A stretch of 64,000 nucleotides of DNA, taken from the NCBI GenBank assembly GCA_036936605.1, contig JAUPFV010000002.1, forward strand, positions 163,176,813 to 163,240,812, written 5' to 3'. Position 1 is the first letter of the stretch, and each line of letters starts with the position of its first letter. The notes under the pieces are model-generated. The model was not told where the DNA came from and made no database searches. It saw only the letters and a list, made by a program, of their open reading frames with translations. Of the stretch, positions 24,000 to 37,703 are shown in pieces. The DNA comes from Limnanthes douglasii subsp. nivea. Lineage: Eukaryota; Streptophyta; Magnoliopsida; Brassicales; Limnanthaceae. Position numbers and translations under genes: made by a program.

Positions 24000-25960
24000 C
24001 CCCCTCAAATCATCCTCATCAAACAAATTAAAAAGAGTATATTGCTTGGCATATAAATGAGTAGACATCCTTCCATCTACTTGAGTTGCTAAACTAATAA
24101 CATGTCTTTTTTCGAACTATTAGTATTTCCAGACATGGAATCTCCACTAAATATTGCTAAGTATTTAAAATACTCACATAAGCTTCGAACCGTTGATGTT
24201 CAATTGGTTAATCTACAGCCACCAAAACTAACAAATCTGAAACAGTATCCAAATATTCTGACGCTACATCAAAGTCATCACATTTGGAATCTAAAATCAT
24301 CAGTGAACTTTCTTCATTCGAATTCGGGTTAGCAGCTTGCTGTGTTGATGCGCACAGAATTTGTGTTCAACTACTTTTCCCTTTAACAAAAGCAGCCAAC
24401 TTGTCATTTTCTATCAAACCTGTCTCTCCTTCTTTAAAGCTATACAATCTGCAGTACGCTCTTCTCTTAGTCTATTTATTGGAGTTGGCTTTTTAAAACT
24501 TACATAACCTTTAAACTTCTCATAAATCGAAGCAACATTTTCAATTAAATCAACACAATACTCTGGCCTTATCCACTAATTTGGCCTTAGTCTTTGAAAC
24601 ATATAACTTGTAGCTTGAGTTGGATACTCTCTAGTTCGAGAAGGAAAATTTTTGTTATTCTTTGGACGAGGTGGTTGATAACTCGAGCAGTGTCCTTGAT
24701 TATTTGACACATGACCTCAATTCTTTTGGTTAGGTCCAGCCACTCCTGGAACCCTAATTGATTCCTCCACTTTAATTTAGTCATCGACTTGAGCCATAAG
24801 TGCTCCAAAATTTAAGACTCTTCTGTTTGTTGTTTCATTTGTTAAATCACCTGGTGATAAACCTTGTCGAAAAGAAGTCATAGCTACCAACTCTTCACAA
24901 TTATCCAATCATGCTTTTGTTAACACAAAACACTTCTTATAGTCCTTCATTTTCTCCACACAACCTGCTTAAACTGTATTATAGTTTCGTCATTTGCTCG
25001 TATCTCTTTCCTTCTCACGAGCAACGACAAAAAGATATATAAAAATATCTAAAGTTGGTAATAGATCCCCGCGGAATCTTGTTATACCACTTCAATATTG
25101 TGCCCTTGAATGTCTGAGAAGAGGCTTTGTATACCAGCTGTCATCATCTTTGAAATTCATCATATAGTTCTTGAATTGTTTGATGTGATCATCAGGATCT
25201 TACATCCCTTCGAATTTCTTGACCTTAGAAATGTCAAAACGCTTCGGAAAAGTAATAAACCTTATCTCATTTGTTAAAGGAGAATTTTCCAGTCCACTCC
25301 TTGTACATACTGGTCATCACTTCCTACTCCCATAACAACATACAAATTCCGATCAACCATTCATGTGTATTGGTAATATGTATTCCCTTCACACCATTCA
25401 GTTCCCCTGAAACAATGAGGCATGTTGTCTCTTTTTGGTTTATATTATTTACTTGATTTTCGAGGCCGGCCTCTTTCTCCTTCCGAAGATCCCCGATACC
25501 TCTTTTGCTTAGAGGATCCTTCATTATATCTCGAACTATCAAATTCGTCATCATTAGATGTAATATACTTGTGCTTGTCTTTATTTTATTTTCGTGAGGT
25601 ACGATGCTCTTTATCATACTTCAAATATATTTTCTTTCGATCATTTCGAATCCGATAAGTTTTATATGATTGATCAGATTGATTTTCTAACTCACATTTC
25701 TCTTCAACTTGTCGTTCCCAATATTTTAGCCTTCTTGACTGAATATGTTATTCTCTTTGAGCATATTTTTTAACCAATGTTGTTATTTTGTCCAGCAACT
25801 AATTCATTCGAACCTCGATATCTGAATGACCTTGCTGCACTGGAATTTGACCATCTTCTCCACTTTATTCCCTACGCATATAAGATCTCAGAGTTTCAAT
25901 TGTTTTTCAACCATTGGATCAACGTCGCTTCGAAGTTCCATATCGATCTAAAGTAATACA
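24000..25960 (-). pseudogene. Gag of element C, decayed
   Basis: By position between the PBS at 26024 and protease. Short minus-strand frames (24808-24587, 25617-25324) are low in similarity but show a gag-core-like HQTIQ segment near 25190 and a Lys/Arg-rich N-terminal part. No intact frame remains. Confidence 0.5.
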
Positions 25961-26023
25961 ATTGAGCAACAATTCTACAATTTATGGTTTTTGACATGGA
26001 ATCAGGGTACAACTGAATAAAAG

Positions 26024-26043
26024 TCCCACTATGGTCACCAATT
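26024..26043 (-). other. Primer binding site of element C
   Basis: Minus-strand ATTGGTGACCATAGTGGGA follows the LTR end TTAACA. The same motif is in D (57211-57231), and a diverged form is in F (29944-29963). The primer tRNA is not assigned. Confidence 0.7.
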
Positions 26044-26330
26044 TGTTAAGTACGAATCTGGTTTCTTGAGAGAGAAAGTAAAAAAGTGTTTAGTTGTAAA
26101 GAGAAAGTAAAATAGAGAATAATATTTGTCTAATCAGACTGTGTCACCCTTTATTCATTGACCTTAACCTTTATTTATAGGCACATTAGACTTAGTGTAA
26201 CAAAATCAATTATACAAAGGGGTTAACTGTGTTACAGTCCCCTATATCTACAAATAGTCTAAAAGTTATCTAACAAATATATAATTTATTATATATGACC
26301 TTAAGGCCCTCATTATTAATATCCTTATTA
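26044..26330 (-). repeat. 5' LTR of element C (about 287 bp)
   Basis: It starts TGTTAAGTACGAATCTGG on the plus strand and ends CCTTATTA at 26330, beyond which G's gag resumes. The terminal base pair expected as CA reads TA, a likely transition. TTTATTTATAGG gives a minus-strand TATAAATA box. Confidence 0.65.
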
Positions 26331-26343
26331 TAGTGTATCATTC

Positions 26344-27496
26344 ATCTCTTCTAGGGCTGCTTTAGCCACCTGTTCTTTGGTTTCACGATCATGAGCGGCC
26401 TTTTGTTGTGCTTGTTATACATATTTCAGATATGTTGTACCAATCGATGAACCATAGAAGCAACCGCGGGGTTACTAGCCTCAACCACGTGCTCTGCTGT
26501 ACCGACTGCCGCCAGCGGAGCGAATTCAAAGTCAACCACAGTCGGGTGCTGACCAACCTCATCTTGTGCTTCTATGATATTTGTATTCTGGTTTTTCTGA
26601 GGGGCTACTCCGGAAGGAGGGATCTAAATCTTCCCGTCGATTTGAGCTGCTATTGTCGTTTGGTTTGCTACTGTAGCATTTCTCTTAGATGTTTCTCTTT
26701 TCATCACATATCTTGTTACTTCCATTTGTTCAAAGCTTGTGTGTGTATGCGTGTGTGTGTGTATTTTTTGATGATGAAGCCAATTTTTTTTAGAGGATAT
26801 CTCACAAATATATGCCAAGTAGTAATTTATTTATCCAAGAAGAAAATATAATGATTTTACACAATCGCACACCTATTTATATAAATATTAACGTGATTTC
26901 TCTCTCCCACTAAATACATTATTTCCCTAATTAAGGTCATGGACTTATATTATTTATGGCCATTACTTCAGTTGTGATAAGTTAAGTTGGTTTATCAGTC
27001 ATAAGTTGCTTTTAATAACTCTTGACTCCCTTTAAAGCTTTTTATTACGCGTTGATCATGATTGCGCCTCATGGGAATCGATACTTGGTAATATTTCTTT
27101 GGTGAACCTTGACCTGACTATGTCGATCTTCCCACGTGGCCTCTACTTGGCCAACTTACCTCTTGGACGGGCCTCGATTGGACTATACTAGCTTCCTCAT
27201 ATGACCTCTTCTCGGTCAGGGCGTCGCATCAGAAGACATTGATCCGATTACGTCAACGTTCCATTGGACCTTTGCTCGGTTGCACCTTATGAGATAACCT
27301 CAATGTCTCCCAGGCGGGCATAGTTTAGTTGTCAATGGTGATACGTGTGCGTTGTTCGTGGGTCGCCTCGGTATTGTGCATGAATCCCTCGGTTGGGCTT
27401 TGGTTTAGTCGTTATACCAATTTCTATGCGCGCCTATACTATACAATCACATCTTTCCCAATAACATCTACCCCGATAATGGCGCCCTTATTAGCA
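26344..27496 (-). mobile_element. Element G: 5' LTR and gag N-terminal part
   Basis: Gag reads leftward from about 26820. The translation holds MKRETSKRNATVANQTT, DFEFAPLAAVGTAEHVVEAS and, at 26344, KAALEEMND, where C interrupts it. The LTR lies to the right: a TATATAAATAGG box on the minus strand at about 26876-26888 and a start TGCTAATAAGGGCGCC at 27496. The LTR's inner border (about 26780) and PBS are unclear. The LTR start interrupts F's protease after an IF motif. G's protease, pol and 3' LTR are gone. Confidence 0.6.
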
Positions 27497-28130
27497 CGAT
27501 CTTTAAATATAGCATTGTCTGATCTCAGACTATCTACTACTATAAACAATACTTTGACCGTATTTTTAAATGAGCTTCCCCCTAACAACATATTTCCTTC
27601 AAACTCTCCAAAAACATTCGTAGTTTCTCGAGTAATACCCAATATTGTCTTATCAGATCAGAGAATAACGGGGATGGGGGTCTTCCATTTACTTGTAAGT
27701 TAACATAAACAAAATATTGGCAGAGGTTCATATATCAACTAGAACCCTTCGGATTTCAATCCCTTCAATGTCTACCCCAATTACCTCCATATCTTTGTGA
27801 GTCCTAACTACCTCCCTCAAATCATCATCAACAAACATTATGAAAGGCAGAGAAGTTCTATATAAATGGGTTGACATTCACCCAGATAGATGTGTTGTAA
27901 AACTCACTATATGTATATTCTGAGAAAAAATTGTAATTCCTGCAATAATGTCCCCCAGGATAGTTAACGACTCGAAGTATTCACACAAACTCTTTACTCC
28001 ACCCCTGAGGTCGTTAACATCATAACAATTCTTCGATTAGGATTCAGATCCAAATAGTCTTCCAATAAATGTAACTTATTATCTGGTTCAGTGATAACCA
28101 TGGTATTCTCTTGTTTTGAAGTAATATCAA
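27497..28130 (-). pseudogene. Protease fragment of element F
   Basis: Minus-strand translation gives FGEFEGNMLLGGSSFKN and VLFIVVDSLRSDNAIF, matching the C protease region that reads FMVVECLTSYNVIFGRSW. Homology ends at 27497, where G's LTR begins. Stops are present upstream. Confidence 0.65.
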
Positions 28131-29930
28131 CTATTTCCGTTTGCAAAGTTGTTCGGTTTCCTTCCAGAGTCGTATGTTGAGCCCATATATGTCTTTTAAC
28201 AGAAATTATTAGTTACCATTATCAATTAAAATTTGGATTTCTTGTTTCAAAGCTACGCAATCCCTTTTATCGTGGTCGATGTCATTTTGGTACTTGTACA
28301 ACTTGTTACTCCTATCTTCTTTAGGCCTCAAGATGGGCATGGGTTTTCTGAATTGTATATGGTTCCTAGTTCTGTAAAAAATAGTTTTTATAATTTCTGT
28401 AAACTCAACAAAATAGCCACCCACTAATTTTTCCTTGGTCTCTATTACTAAACTTGAGATGATTAACCCATTTTTTTCCTCGGTGAGACTTAGTTCAGAC
28501 CCTTTGGTCCAATAAGAATTTTCGTATGTTGGGAAACTTGACATGTTGCTGAATCGGAGCTTGGGTGAGTTGTTGAGTTTGTTTGGGAATGAAACAAGGT
28601 TTAAATTTTAGATATCTTCCACCTTACTTTGCTCTTTGACCTGAGCCAATGGTGCTTCAAAGTTCATAGTTTTTTTCCTAATAACCTCGTCCGCCAAAAA
28701 TCTAGGAGCAACCCTTGCTTAAATGTTTGTGATCGCAACTTGCTCGTAACAATCCTTCAATTTCGTCTTGGTGTGGACAAAAACACTGTGTAATATTTTG
28801 AACTTTCCTCAACCAATTTTTGGCACTGGATGATAGTATCTTCATTTTTTCTTATCTACTTGCGTCCGAAAAATTACCTTCGGAACGTACTCTAGAACAT
28901 ATCAAAAAAAATTATAGTTACCTACGGAAGTCAGTTACACTATTTCAACGCCATGCCTTTAAACATCTGAAAGGAAAACACGAAACAAATTTTTTTCATA
29001 ATCATCGAAATTCATCATAAAACACTTGAAACTGTTTGATGTGGTCATCTGGATGCCGGTTCTCATCGGACATTTTGAGTTTTTGAATGTAAAAATATTT
29101 TGGAAGATGTCTAGCTAGGTTTTCTGTTGATAAATGAGATTGCCTCTAGCTATGAGCTTGGTTGTATTGATGTCCTCCCGGACCATCATAAACCATGGCA
29201 TACAAACTTTGATCAATATGATTCACAAACTGGATATTTCAGTTATAATCGAAACTCTAGTTTCTGAACCCCCTTTCTGGTATTGTTGTTATTGGTTTGC
29301 TATAGGAGTTGAAAGCATTGGTATGAGACTTTACTGAACCTGAACTGTTGCTTGTGACAGTTCCATTTTCCATGAATATCCAATCTCTCTTCAACCTCGG
29401 ATGCATGTTCCCTCGTATCTGAATAGCCACTTCATTTTTTATATTCTTACTCTTTTTGGTAATTCTTATGCTGATTAAAATATCTAATTGAATAATAATT
29501 TCCTTTAGACTGCCTCATTTTCCTATAATAGCCACGCTGTAGAGACAAAGAAGATTATTCTGAATCATTTGTGGTGTAATCGTTTGATTCCAAAGGGATA
29601 TATCAATGTTTGGTTACTCTATCCGAGAATGATATCATCGGTAATGTCCTTCAACTTGTAACGACTCGGAGTTAGTGTCAATACCCTAATCAAGATTTTT
29701 CTTACTATTATCTTTTCGAATTTTTGACCGAACTTTCTTCGCTCCTCCAACAGTTCCTAATGTTCCTTGGATTTTCGTTGTTAGCTATATTGTTGTTGCT
29801 CTTTGAAATGTTGTTATTCAATCATCATAGTATCTTTTGACATAACAACTCTGTTTGTGCTTCGGTACTCATCTCTCAATGATTTAAAATATATCTCCCT
29901 AACAATTTGTTTTCGATGATATATTCGGGT
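28131..29930 (-). pseudogene. Gag of element F, decayed
   Basis: The frame 28544-28209 carries HIQFRKPMPILRPKEDRS and the CXXXXXDIDHDKRDCVALK pattern, the gag C-terminus also seen in A and D. Near 29030-29085 a PKYFYIQKLKMSDENRHPDDH segment is the gag core start. The rest is broken. Confidence 0.65.
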
Positions 29931-29943
29931 ACCAATCTAAGCT

Positions 29944-30228
29944 CCCAATGTGGTCGCTTCTAATGACTACCAGAAATATAACATGGAGAAAAAATGTTCT
30001 TAGAATATATGGTAGGTCATATGGATATTTAGAGAGAGATAAGTTCCAAAAGTAGTAATAGTATAATTATTACTCCTCATTTCAAAAAAAGGTACATTGC
30101 CTTATATAGTAATGGAGGTGCACTCAAAGACCACGTGGTTGGTTCAGTTTTCACTATTCCACCCCATTATTCTACAGATCTTAAACATATTTACTCTGTA
30201 TTATACACTTATCACTTTAGGCTCTACA
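29944..30228 (-). repeat. PBS-like site and 5' LTR of element F (LTR 29964-30228)
   Basis: The plus strand reads CCCAATGTGGTCGCTTC, a diverged form of the PBS in C and D, then TGACTACCAG at 29964. The LTR ends GGCTCTACA at 30228 (TGTAGAGCC on the minus strand). A CTATATAAGG box lies near 30095. The next five bases, ATGTG, would be the target duplication, but no second copy was found. Confidence 0.6.
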
Positions 30229-31836
30229 ATGTGACAAATTTTGGATTTAATGATACGATCTTGATATATATATGTCTATAACCACGTATCGAACTATCTA
30301 TGATGGATAATTTTTTTTAATAAAACATCTTCATGCGTAATGGCATATGTGAACGATATCTAGTCTTATCCAAAATATATCCAAATCATCATTAAAATGT
30401 ATATACAATCTCTTTCTATTGCATCTATTTCACATGCGCATGGTAACCCGCGTGTTTTTCTAAGGAGACATTCACATGCTACTTAATTTACGCCTATTTG
30501 TCTAACACGTCTAATATCGTGGGCTATTTCTTCTCGACCCGCATGAGATACGTAACTAAAATGTTGTGAGTTCAATGTATCTTTCGTACCAAGTGCGATA
30601 CGAAGCTTACTTTGCTCAAAATATTCAAGAATCGACGAATGTTGCTTAAGTAAGAGTTTGTGAAATTTCTCCTACAAAAGTTCAAATTGCATTGATTAGT
30701 ACAAAGATATTATTTTAGGACTGTATGAGCACTTTCGCACCTATTGTTTTTTACAACATTTAATTTTTGTGATAAAATGGTAACATTTATAAAGAAGTTC
30801 AATCTTACTGATTGGTTGTTATATTTCCATAATGTTTGGTCACGTTCGTTCGATGATTAAGAATTTTTTCACTGTATTTTGTTATCCTGACATAACATAT
30901 TATATAAACTTTAAATAACGTCAAAAAATTAACACAATCATGTTATAGTTGGATCATAAGATTCTACTGTGTTTGCTTTGAAACAAAGCTATAAAACTCC
31001 ATAAATTAGTCTGAAGTGGCAACATCGGACATCAATCTTTTTTTATCGTGCGAGGAACATTCTGCTTTATATGTCATTTGCATAGCAAGTTTGTTGCATC
31101 CGGAAATATGTCTTCAATAGCTAGCATCAATGCTAACTCCTGATCCATCAAACCGACGCTTGTAGATGCACATATATTGTCCAGCATCACACCTCGTAAA
31201 ACACTTAAAAGCTCACTTATAGTTGGATTCTTTCACCTCACTCATAAACACCTCAGCAACACTAAATGTAAGGGATGTCGAAGTTACTCCAATAACCTCG
31301 AGCAATGACATTTTATACCTAGTAGTCTTGTACGTACAACGCATGATAAGGACATGCGTGAATATACGCAACAAGTCAATACTTGTAGGATGCACAAAAA
31401 AGAAATCGGTGGTCATGTGCGATGTATAACTTGTCTGATCCCACACGTAATATTCATGTTCTTTCATTTTTGCCAAAAAATATTGCATTTGCGATTGACC
31501 ACCATGATCAACACCATGATGTTTTTTACAAAAATTTAATATCGTAAGTATGTCTTCAAACCAACATATATTTCCTTAGGACGCGAGCAAAGATAAGATA
31601 ATTTTCATACTAGGTCATCCTTATCCGGTTTATGTCTACACGCTTGCGAGTGACCATCTAGCCGAACATATTTTTCGTGGTTGTGTTTTCTATTTTCAAC
31701 GGTCAACCGTCATTGTTGAGCTAGTACATCAACCATATGCCCTCTTAATAAGAATAAACAATTGTATTTCTTTTGCACATTTTATTTTCTTCAAAGTATC
31801 TGGTTTATCATTTGATACATAAACATTGTACCTCTC
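30229..31836 (-). pseudogene. MULE/FAR1-like transposase fragment (C-terminal side)
   Basis: The frame 31488-31213 reads LIMRCTYKTTRYKMSLLEV, the catalytic-core start of plant Mutator-like transposases. Downstream pieces give LALMLAIEDIFPDATNLLC and a K-HIKQNV segment at 31150-31030, the usual ALM-AI--VFP-A-HLLC-WHI motif. To the right, ERYNVYVSNDKPDTLKK (31830-31780) belongs to the region before the core. Element E cuts it at 31836, and KCERYDVYV continues at 38294-38340. MULE transposase would cut and move terminal-inverted-repeat elements. 30229-30900 shows nothing else recognisable. Confidence 0.75.
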
Positions 31837-32704
31837 TGATGTGATCCTAGATGACACAAGGAGCTTAGAACATGGAAATGTGCAAGAAACAGATGAAAAA
31901 CTTGAAAAAGAGATGAGCTTGAGTTGAAGATATTCTTATTTTACCGGCTGGTCCAACAACTCGATCAAGAGCAAAACAATTTAACAAAGCTGTTGGAGGA
32001 TTGCTTAATCAACTAGAGAATCCACGTGATCAAAACAGCAAGTATGGTGGAAAAGCTTGTCAAACCACTTTGGTCTTGATTCAAGCTAATTGATTTCAAC
32101 AAATGAGAAAGTGTCCCGATTGTACTCTTTTTCCCTTGTTCAAGTTTTGTCCCAATGGGTTTTCTTGACAAGGTTTTTAATGAGGCAATTGTTTCACTTC
32201 ACCATTTCCCATTTGTTGAAATAAAAGCCCAAGGCCCATCTACACCAAAAGCCACGTCCTTGGAGGAGGGAAGGGTCTGATTTCCAGCTTATATCATTAA
32301 TACTTTGTATTTTCAATATTAAAGCATTTTGTTTCCAAGAAAAGTCTTAATTGTTTTAGAGACATGCATTATATTTCCAAGAACAGCCTTAATTGTGTTC
32401 AAGACTAGTTCTTTCTCCTATAAAAACTATGTACTCAGAATTCTAATGGTTAGACTATCTTTGATTCTGAAAAACTTCTTAAGTTTTACTCTTCTCTTGT
32501 TGGTGTGTAATATCCACAAGAAAACCTGTTCTTCATTTGGTGCGTCATATCCAAAGGAAGATCAGTTGGAATATCAAAGGCCTTTCGACAACCTTTGTGT
32601 GACCTATCGATCCACATCCTTTGATCCTTGAATCCGTTTGGGTTCCTGGTTGCAAAGTTATCCCTATCCCATTTCAGAGTGCCGATTCTAGGAGGAGTTT
32701 ATCA
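31837..32704 (+). repeat. 5' LTR of element E (868 bp)
   Basis: It matches 37445-38293. It carries a copy of the C-terminal pol coding end and a TATA-like CCTATAAAAAC at about 32418. It ends GTTTATCA. Confidence 0.95.
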
Positions 32705-32706
32705 AG

Positions 32707-32718
32707 TGGTATCAGAGC
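32707..32718 (+). other. Primer binding site of element E
   Basis: TGGTATCAGAGC is complementary to the 3' end of initiator tRNA-Met, the usual primer of plant LTR elements. Two bases separate it from the LTR. Confidence 0.95.
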
Positions 32719-33035
32719 AACATTCTGAAAGTTGGGTATTCTCTTTCTCATTAATTTTTCTTCATCTATTTTATATTATCAGTTTGTTTGTGAAGATTTG
32801 AGTGTTAGTGTGATGATTTCATTTTGAATCACGAAATTCGGATCTGTTTCACCCTAGTTATAGTTGTTTGAGATTTAAAATCGTAGAAAATCGTTTTTAG
32901 GTGTTGTTGTGAAACTCATCTCTTAATATTCTTAGGAAAACAGATTTTAATATGTTTTATGGTTTTAAATAAATTGAAGAACTTTCCAAGGACTTGTTGC
33001 TGGTGATTTGTTTTTGTTTTGTTTTGTAGAAAAGG

Positions 33036-36000
33036 ATGTCTAATTCAAATGATGCAGAAAACAGTAATTTCAATAACAACAAGCTTCTAATTGAAGCTAT
33101 GACAAAGTTGATAGACACCAAGATAGATGCCTTTCGCGAAGAACTTTTATCAAACACTGACCACGAGCGGAACCGTTCACGACAAACCAATCCAAGAAGA
33201 AACCATGAACTACCTGAACAATTTAGAAATGAAGCCGCTGGTGAATATTATGAACGCATGAGGAATTCGTCTCGAAACAGCCATAGAAGGCACCATAGAC
33301 GTACAAGAGAGGGCAACGAACGTATGCCTGACAATCTTGGAGGTCTCAAGATTAAGATTCCACCATTCTATGGAAAAAAATGATCCAGATGCCTATTTGG
33401 AATGGGAAAAGAAGATTGAACTCGTTTTCAACGTTCAATACTACACGGAGACCAATCGAGTAAGAATTGCTGCTACTGAATTTTATGATTATGCTCTTAG
33501 TTGGTGGGATCAACTAGTTACCTCAAGAAGGTGTAATGAGGAACATCCTATAGAATCATGGGCAGAAATGAAAGCCATTATGCGGAAGAGGTTTGTTGTT
33601 AGTCATTACCACCGTGAGTTGCATCTAAAGCTGAGGAGATTAACACAAGGAAGCCGATCTGTTGAAGAGTATTATTAAGAAATGGAGACCTTAATGTTGC
33701 GAGCTGATATTTCAGAAGATAGAGAGGCAACAATGTCAAGGTTTCTTGGGGGTTTAAATAGAGAAATTCAAGACAGATTGGAAACTCAGTATTATGTTGA
33801 ACTAGAAGAGATGCTACACAAAACTTTGTTATTTGAACAACAAGTTAAAAGAAAGAACTCCTCAAGATCAAGTTACGGTTCAGGGGCAGTAACAATTAAA
33901 CCAAGTTATTCAAAAGATGAGAAGACCAATTATCAGAAAGGAAGCTATGTAGAGGTGAACCAAAAATTTGGAACACCATTTTCTATTGATAACAAGGGCA
34001 AACCTAAAGAGGTTGCAATCAGAACTCGTGATGTTAAGTGTTTCAAGTGCAAAGGGATGGGACATTATGCTAATGAGTGTTCTAATAAGAAGATTATGAC
34101 AATTCTAGATAATGGAGAAATCATTTCACAGGAAGAAGAAATTGTCTCTGATTCTTCCGAAGAACACTTAGAGCGACCTGCTAAAGGAGATTTATTGGTA
34201 GCCAGAAGGTCTTTAAGCGTTCAAACAAAAGAAGAAGAACAAGAGCAAAGGGAGAATCTGTTTCACACTAGGTGTCTTGTTCAAGGGAAAGTTTGTAGCC
34301 TTATTATCGATGGAGGCAGTTGTACCAATGTGGCAAGTGAATCTATGGTAAAGAAGCTTGGTTTAAAAACGAAAAAGCATCCAGCACCTTACAAGCTTCA
34401 ATGGCTTAACGACAATGGAGAAATGAAAGTTAGCCACCAAGTAGAAGTTCCCTTAGCCATTGGTAAGTACGAAGATGAAGTTTTATGTGATGTTCTACCA
34501 ATGGAGGCTAGTCACATACTGTTAGGAAGGCCATGCCAATCTCATCGAAAGGTTATCCATGATGGATTCACTAATCGCCATACATTTGAGTTTCAAGGAA
34601 GGAAAACCACTCTAGTTCCCATGACTCCACGAGAAGTTTACCAAGATCAAAAGCATATGCAGAACATGGAAAGTCGGGTAACTAAACAGTCGAATTTCTA
34701 TGCAATATCTGGCGAGGTTAAGAAAGCATTAATCTCTAAGCAACCTATGTTACTTTTTGTGTTTAAGGAAACTCTTATGAGTTTAACTAACTTGACACCG
34801 GTGTTGCCGAGTGAGATGACTTCTCTCTTGCAGGAATTTGAAGATGTATTCCCTGAAGACAATCCAAAGGGGATTCCACCAATTAGAGGCATCGAACACC
34901 AAATAGATTTTGTACCTAGAGCCCCCCTTCCTAACAGACCTGCTTATAGAACTAATCCAGTGGAGACAAAAGAATTGCAAAGGCAAATCAGTGAATTGAT
35001 GGAAAAAGGACATATCCGTGAAAGCATGAGTCCTTGCGCGGTACCAGTTCTACTTGTGCCCAAGAAAGATGGAAGCTGGAGAATGTGTGTTGATTGCAGA
35101 GCCATCAACAACATAACAGTAAAGTATCGCCATCCTATACCTAGATTAGATGATATGTTAGATGAATTGCATGGTTCTAGCATTTTTTCTAAGATTGATC
35201 TTAAAAGTGGTTATCACCAAATTAGGATGAAAGAAGGGGATGAGTGGAAAACTGCATTTAAAAATAAGCATGGACTATATGAATGGTTAGTAATGCCATT
35301 TGGGCTGACTAATGCACCTTGTACATTCATGCGGTTAATGAATCATGTTCTAAGGGCTTATATAGGAGTTTTTGTTGTAGTATATTTCGATGACATCTTA
35401 ATTTACAGCAAGTGCTTAGAAGAACATGTTCACCATCTGAAATTGATTTTAAGTGTACTTAGGAAGGAAAATCTCTATGCTAATCTTAAGAAATACACTT
35501 TTTGTACCGATAATCTTGTCTTTTTAGGTTTTGTTATAAGTGCAGATGGTATTAAGGTGGATGAGGAAAAGGTTAAGGTAATCCGCGAATGGCCAAGTCC
35601 AAAAACAGTTAGAGAAGTGAGAAGCTTCCACGGCCTTGCAGGATTTTATAGGCGTTTTGTCAAAGATTTCAGCACCTTAGCTGCACCACTCACTGAAATA
35701 ATAAAGAAGGACGTTGGTTTCAAGTGGGAACAAGCTCAAGAAGAAGCATTTCAATCCTTAAAAGAGAAGCTTACTCATGCTCCTGTCTTGACATTACCTG
35801 ATTTTCTTAAAACTTTTGAGATTGAATGTGATGCATCTGGAATTGGGATTGGAGCTATTTTGATGCAGGATAAAAAGCCCATAGCTTATTTCAGTGAAAA
35901 GCTTGGAGGAGCTACTCAAAACTATCCTACTTATGACAAGGAGTTGTATGAATTAGTTCGAGCTTTGCAAACATGGCAGCATTACTTGTGGCCAAAGGAT

Positions 36001-37703
36001 TTTGTCATACACACTGACCATGAATCTCTCAAACACCTAAAAGGTCAGCAAAAACTTAACAAAAGACATGCAAGGTGGATAGAATTTATTGAGACATTTC
36101 CATATGTCATCAAATACAAACAAGGTAAAGAAAATATTATTGGTGATTCATTATCCCGAAGGTATGCCTTAATCACTACTCTTGAAGCTAAGATTTTAGG
36201 ATTTGATCATCTTAAGAGTTTATATGAAAATGATTCTGATTTTGGAAAGATGTATCAAGCATGTGAAAAGTTTGCTTCAGGGCGGTTCTATAGGCATGAA
36301 GGATTCTTATTCTTTGATAAACGTTTATGTGTGCCTAATTGTTCTATGAGAGATTTACTTGTTAGAGAAGCCCATGGAGGAGGCTTAATGGGACATTTTG
36401 GAATAGCTAAAACTCTCAAGGTAATGTTGGATCACTTCCATTGGGCACATATGAGGAGGGATGTTGAAAGAATCTGTGACAGATGTGCTACTTGCAAACA
36501 AGCCAAATCTAAGGTTCAATCCCACGGTTTGTATACTCCTTTACCTATTCCTACGCATCCTTGGAATGATATATCTATGGACTTTGTAGTTGGATTGCCT
36601 AGGACTAGAACTGGTAAGGATTCCATTTTTGTGGTTGTTGATCGATTCTCTAAAATGGCACACTTTGTTGCTTGTCACAAAACTGATGATGCGTTGCACA
36701 TTGCTAATCTGTTCTTTAAAGAGATAGTTCGTTTTCATGGCATGCCTAGGACGATAGTTTCAGATAGGGACACTAAGTTTCTAAGTTACTTTTGGAAAAC
36801 TTTGTGGTCTAAGTTAGGGACTAAGCTTTTATTTTCTACTACCTGTCACCCACAAACTGATGGACAAACAGAAGTAGTAAATAGGACTTTGTCCACTCTT
36901 CTACGTGCATTGATTAAAAAGAACTTGAAAACCTGGGAAGAATGTTTGCCGCATGTTGAATTTGCATACAATCAGTGTATGCATTCTGCTTCTAAGTACT
37001 CTCCTTTTCAAATTGTTTATGGATTTAACCCAATATCTCCTTTGGATCTAATTCCTTTGCCTTTGAGTGAAAGATCTAGCATAGATGGGAAAAAGAAAGC
37101 TGAACTTGTAAAACAGATCCATGATGATGCAAGGAAAAACATAGAAAAGAAAACTGAGCAATATGTCAAACAAGCAAACAAGGGATGACGTGAGAAAGTT
37201 TTTGAGGTTGGAGATCAAGTATGGGTCACTTAAGAAAGGAAAGATTTCCAGAAGAGAGGAAGTCAAAATTGATGCCTAGAATTGATGGACCATTTGAAGT
37301 AACAAAAAAGATCAACAATAATGCGTATCAACTTGACCTACGAGGTAAGTATAAAGTGAGTCCTACCTTTAATGTTTCTGATTTGGTTCCTTTTATCGCA
37401 GATGACATGGATTTGAGGTCAAATCCTTTTCAAGTGGGAGAGGATGATGTGATCCTAGATGACACAAGGAGCTTAGAACATGGAAATGTGCAAGAACCGG
37501 ATGAACAACTTGAAAAAGAAGATGAGCTTGAAGTTGAAGATATTCTTATTTTACCGGCTGGTCCAACAACTCGATCAAGAGCAAAACAATTTAACAAAGC
37601 TATTGGAGGATTGCTTAATCAACTAGAGAATCCACGTGATCAAAACAACAAGTATGGTGGAAAAGCTTGTCAAACCACTTCGGTCTTGATTCAAGCTAAT
37701 TGA
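33036..37703 (+). pseudogene. Gag-pol polyprotein of element E, four lesions
   Basis: Gag starts MSNSNDAENSN at 33036. The gag core (WWDQLVTSRR) is at about 33500 and the zinc knuckle [14 protein letters not shown] at 34040-34080. Protease has [15 protein letters not shown] near 34305. RT runs 34950-35540 with [15 protein letters not shown] and YFDD at about 35384. RNase H holds [11 protein letters not shown] and [10 protein letters not shown]. Integrase has an HHCC ([21 protein letters not shown]) and D, D, E in [15 protein letters not shown] and [14 protein letters not shown] module follows at 37290. Lesions: frameshift in an A-run near 33378, stop at 33676, stop at about 37186, frameshift near 37225. 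The longest intact part is 1168 codons. Confidence 0.93.

Noticed and set aside
32707..32718. Possible tRNA-Met gene
   Set aside because: Only the 12-base primer-complementary site next to an LTR is present; no tRNA fold.
34698..35183. Minus-strand frames inside the E polyprotein
   Set aside because: They lie opposite an intact RT with clear motifs on the plus strand.
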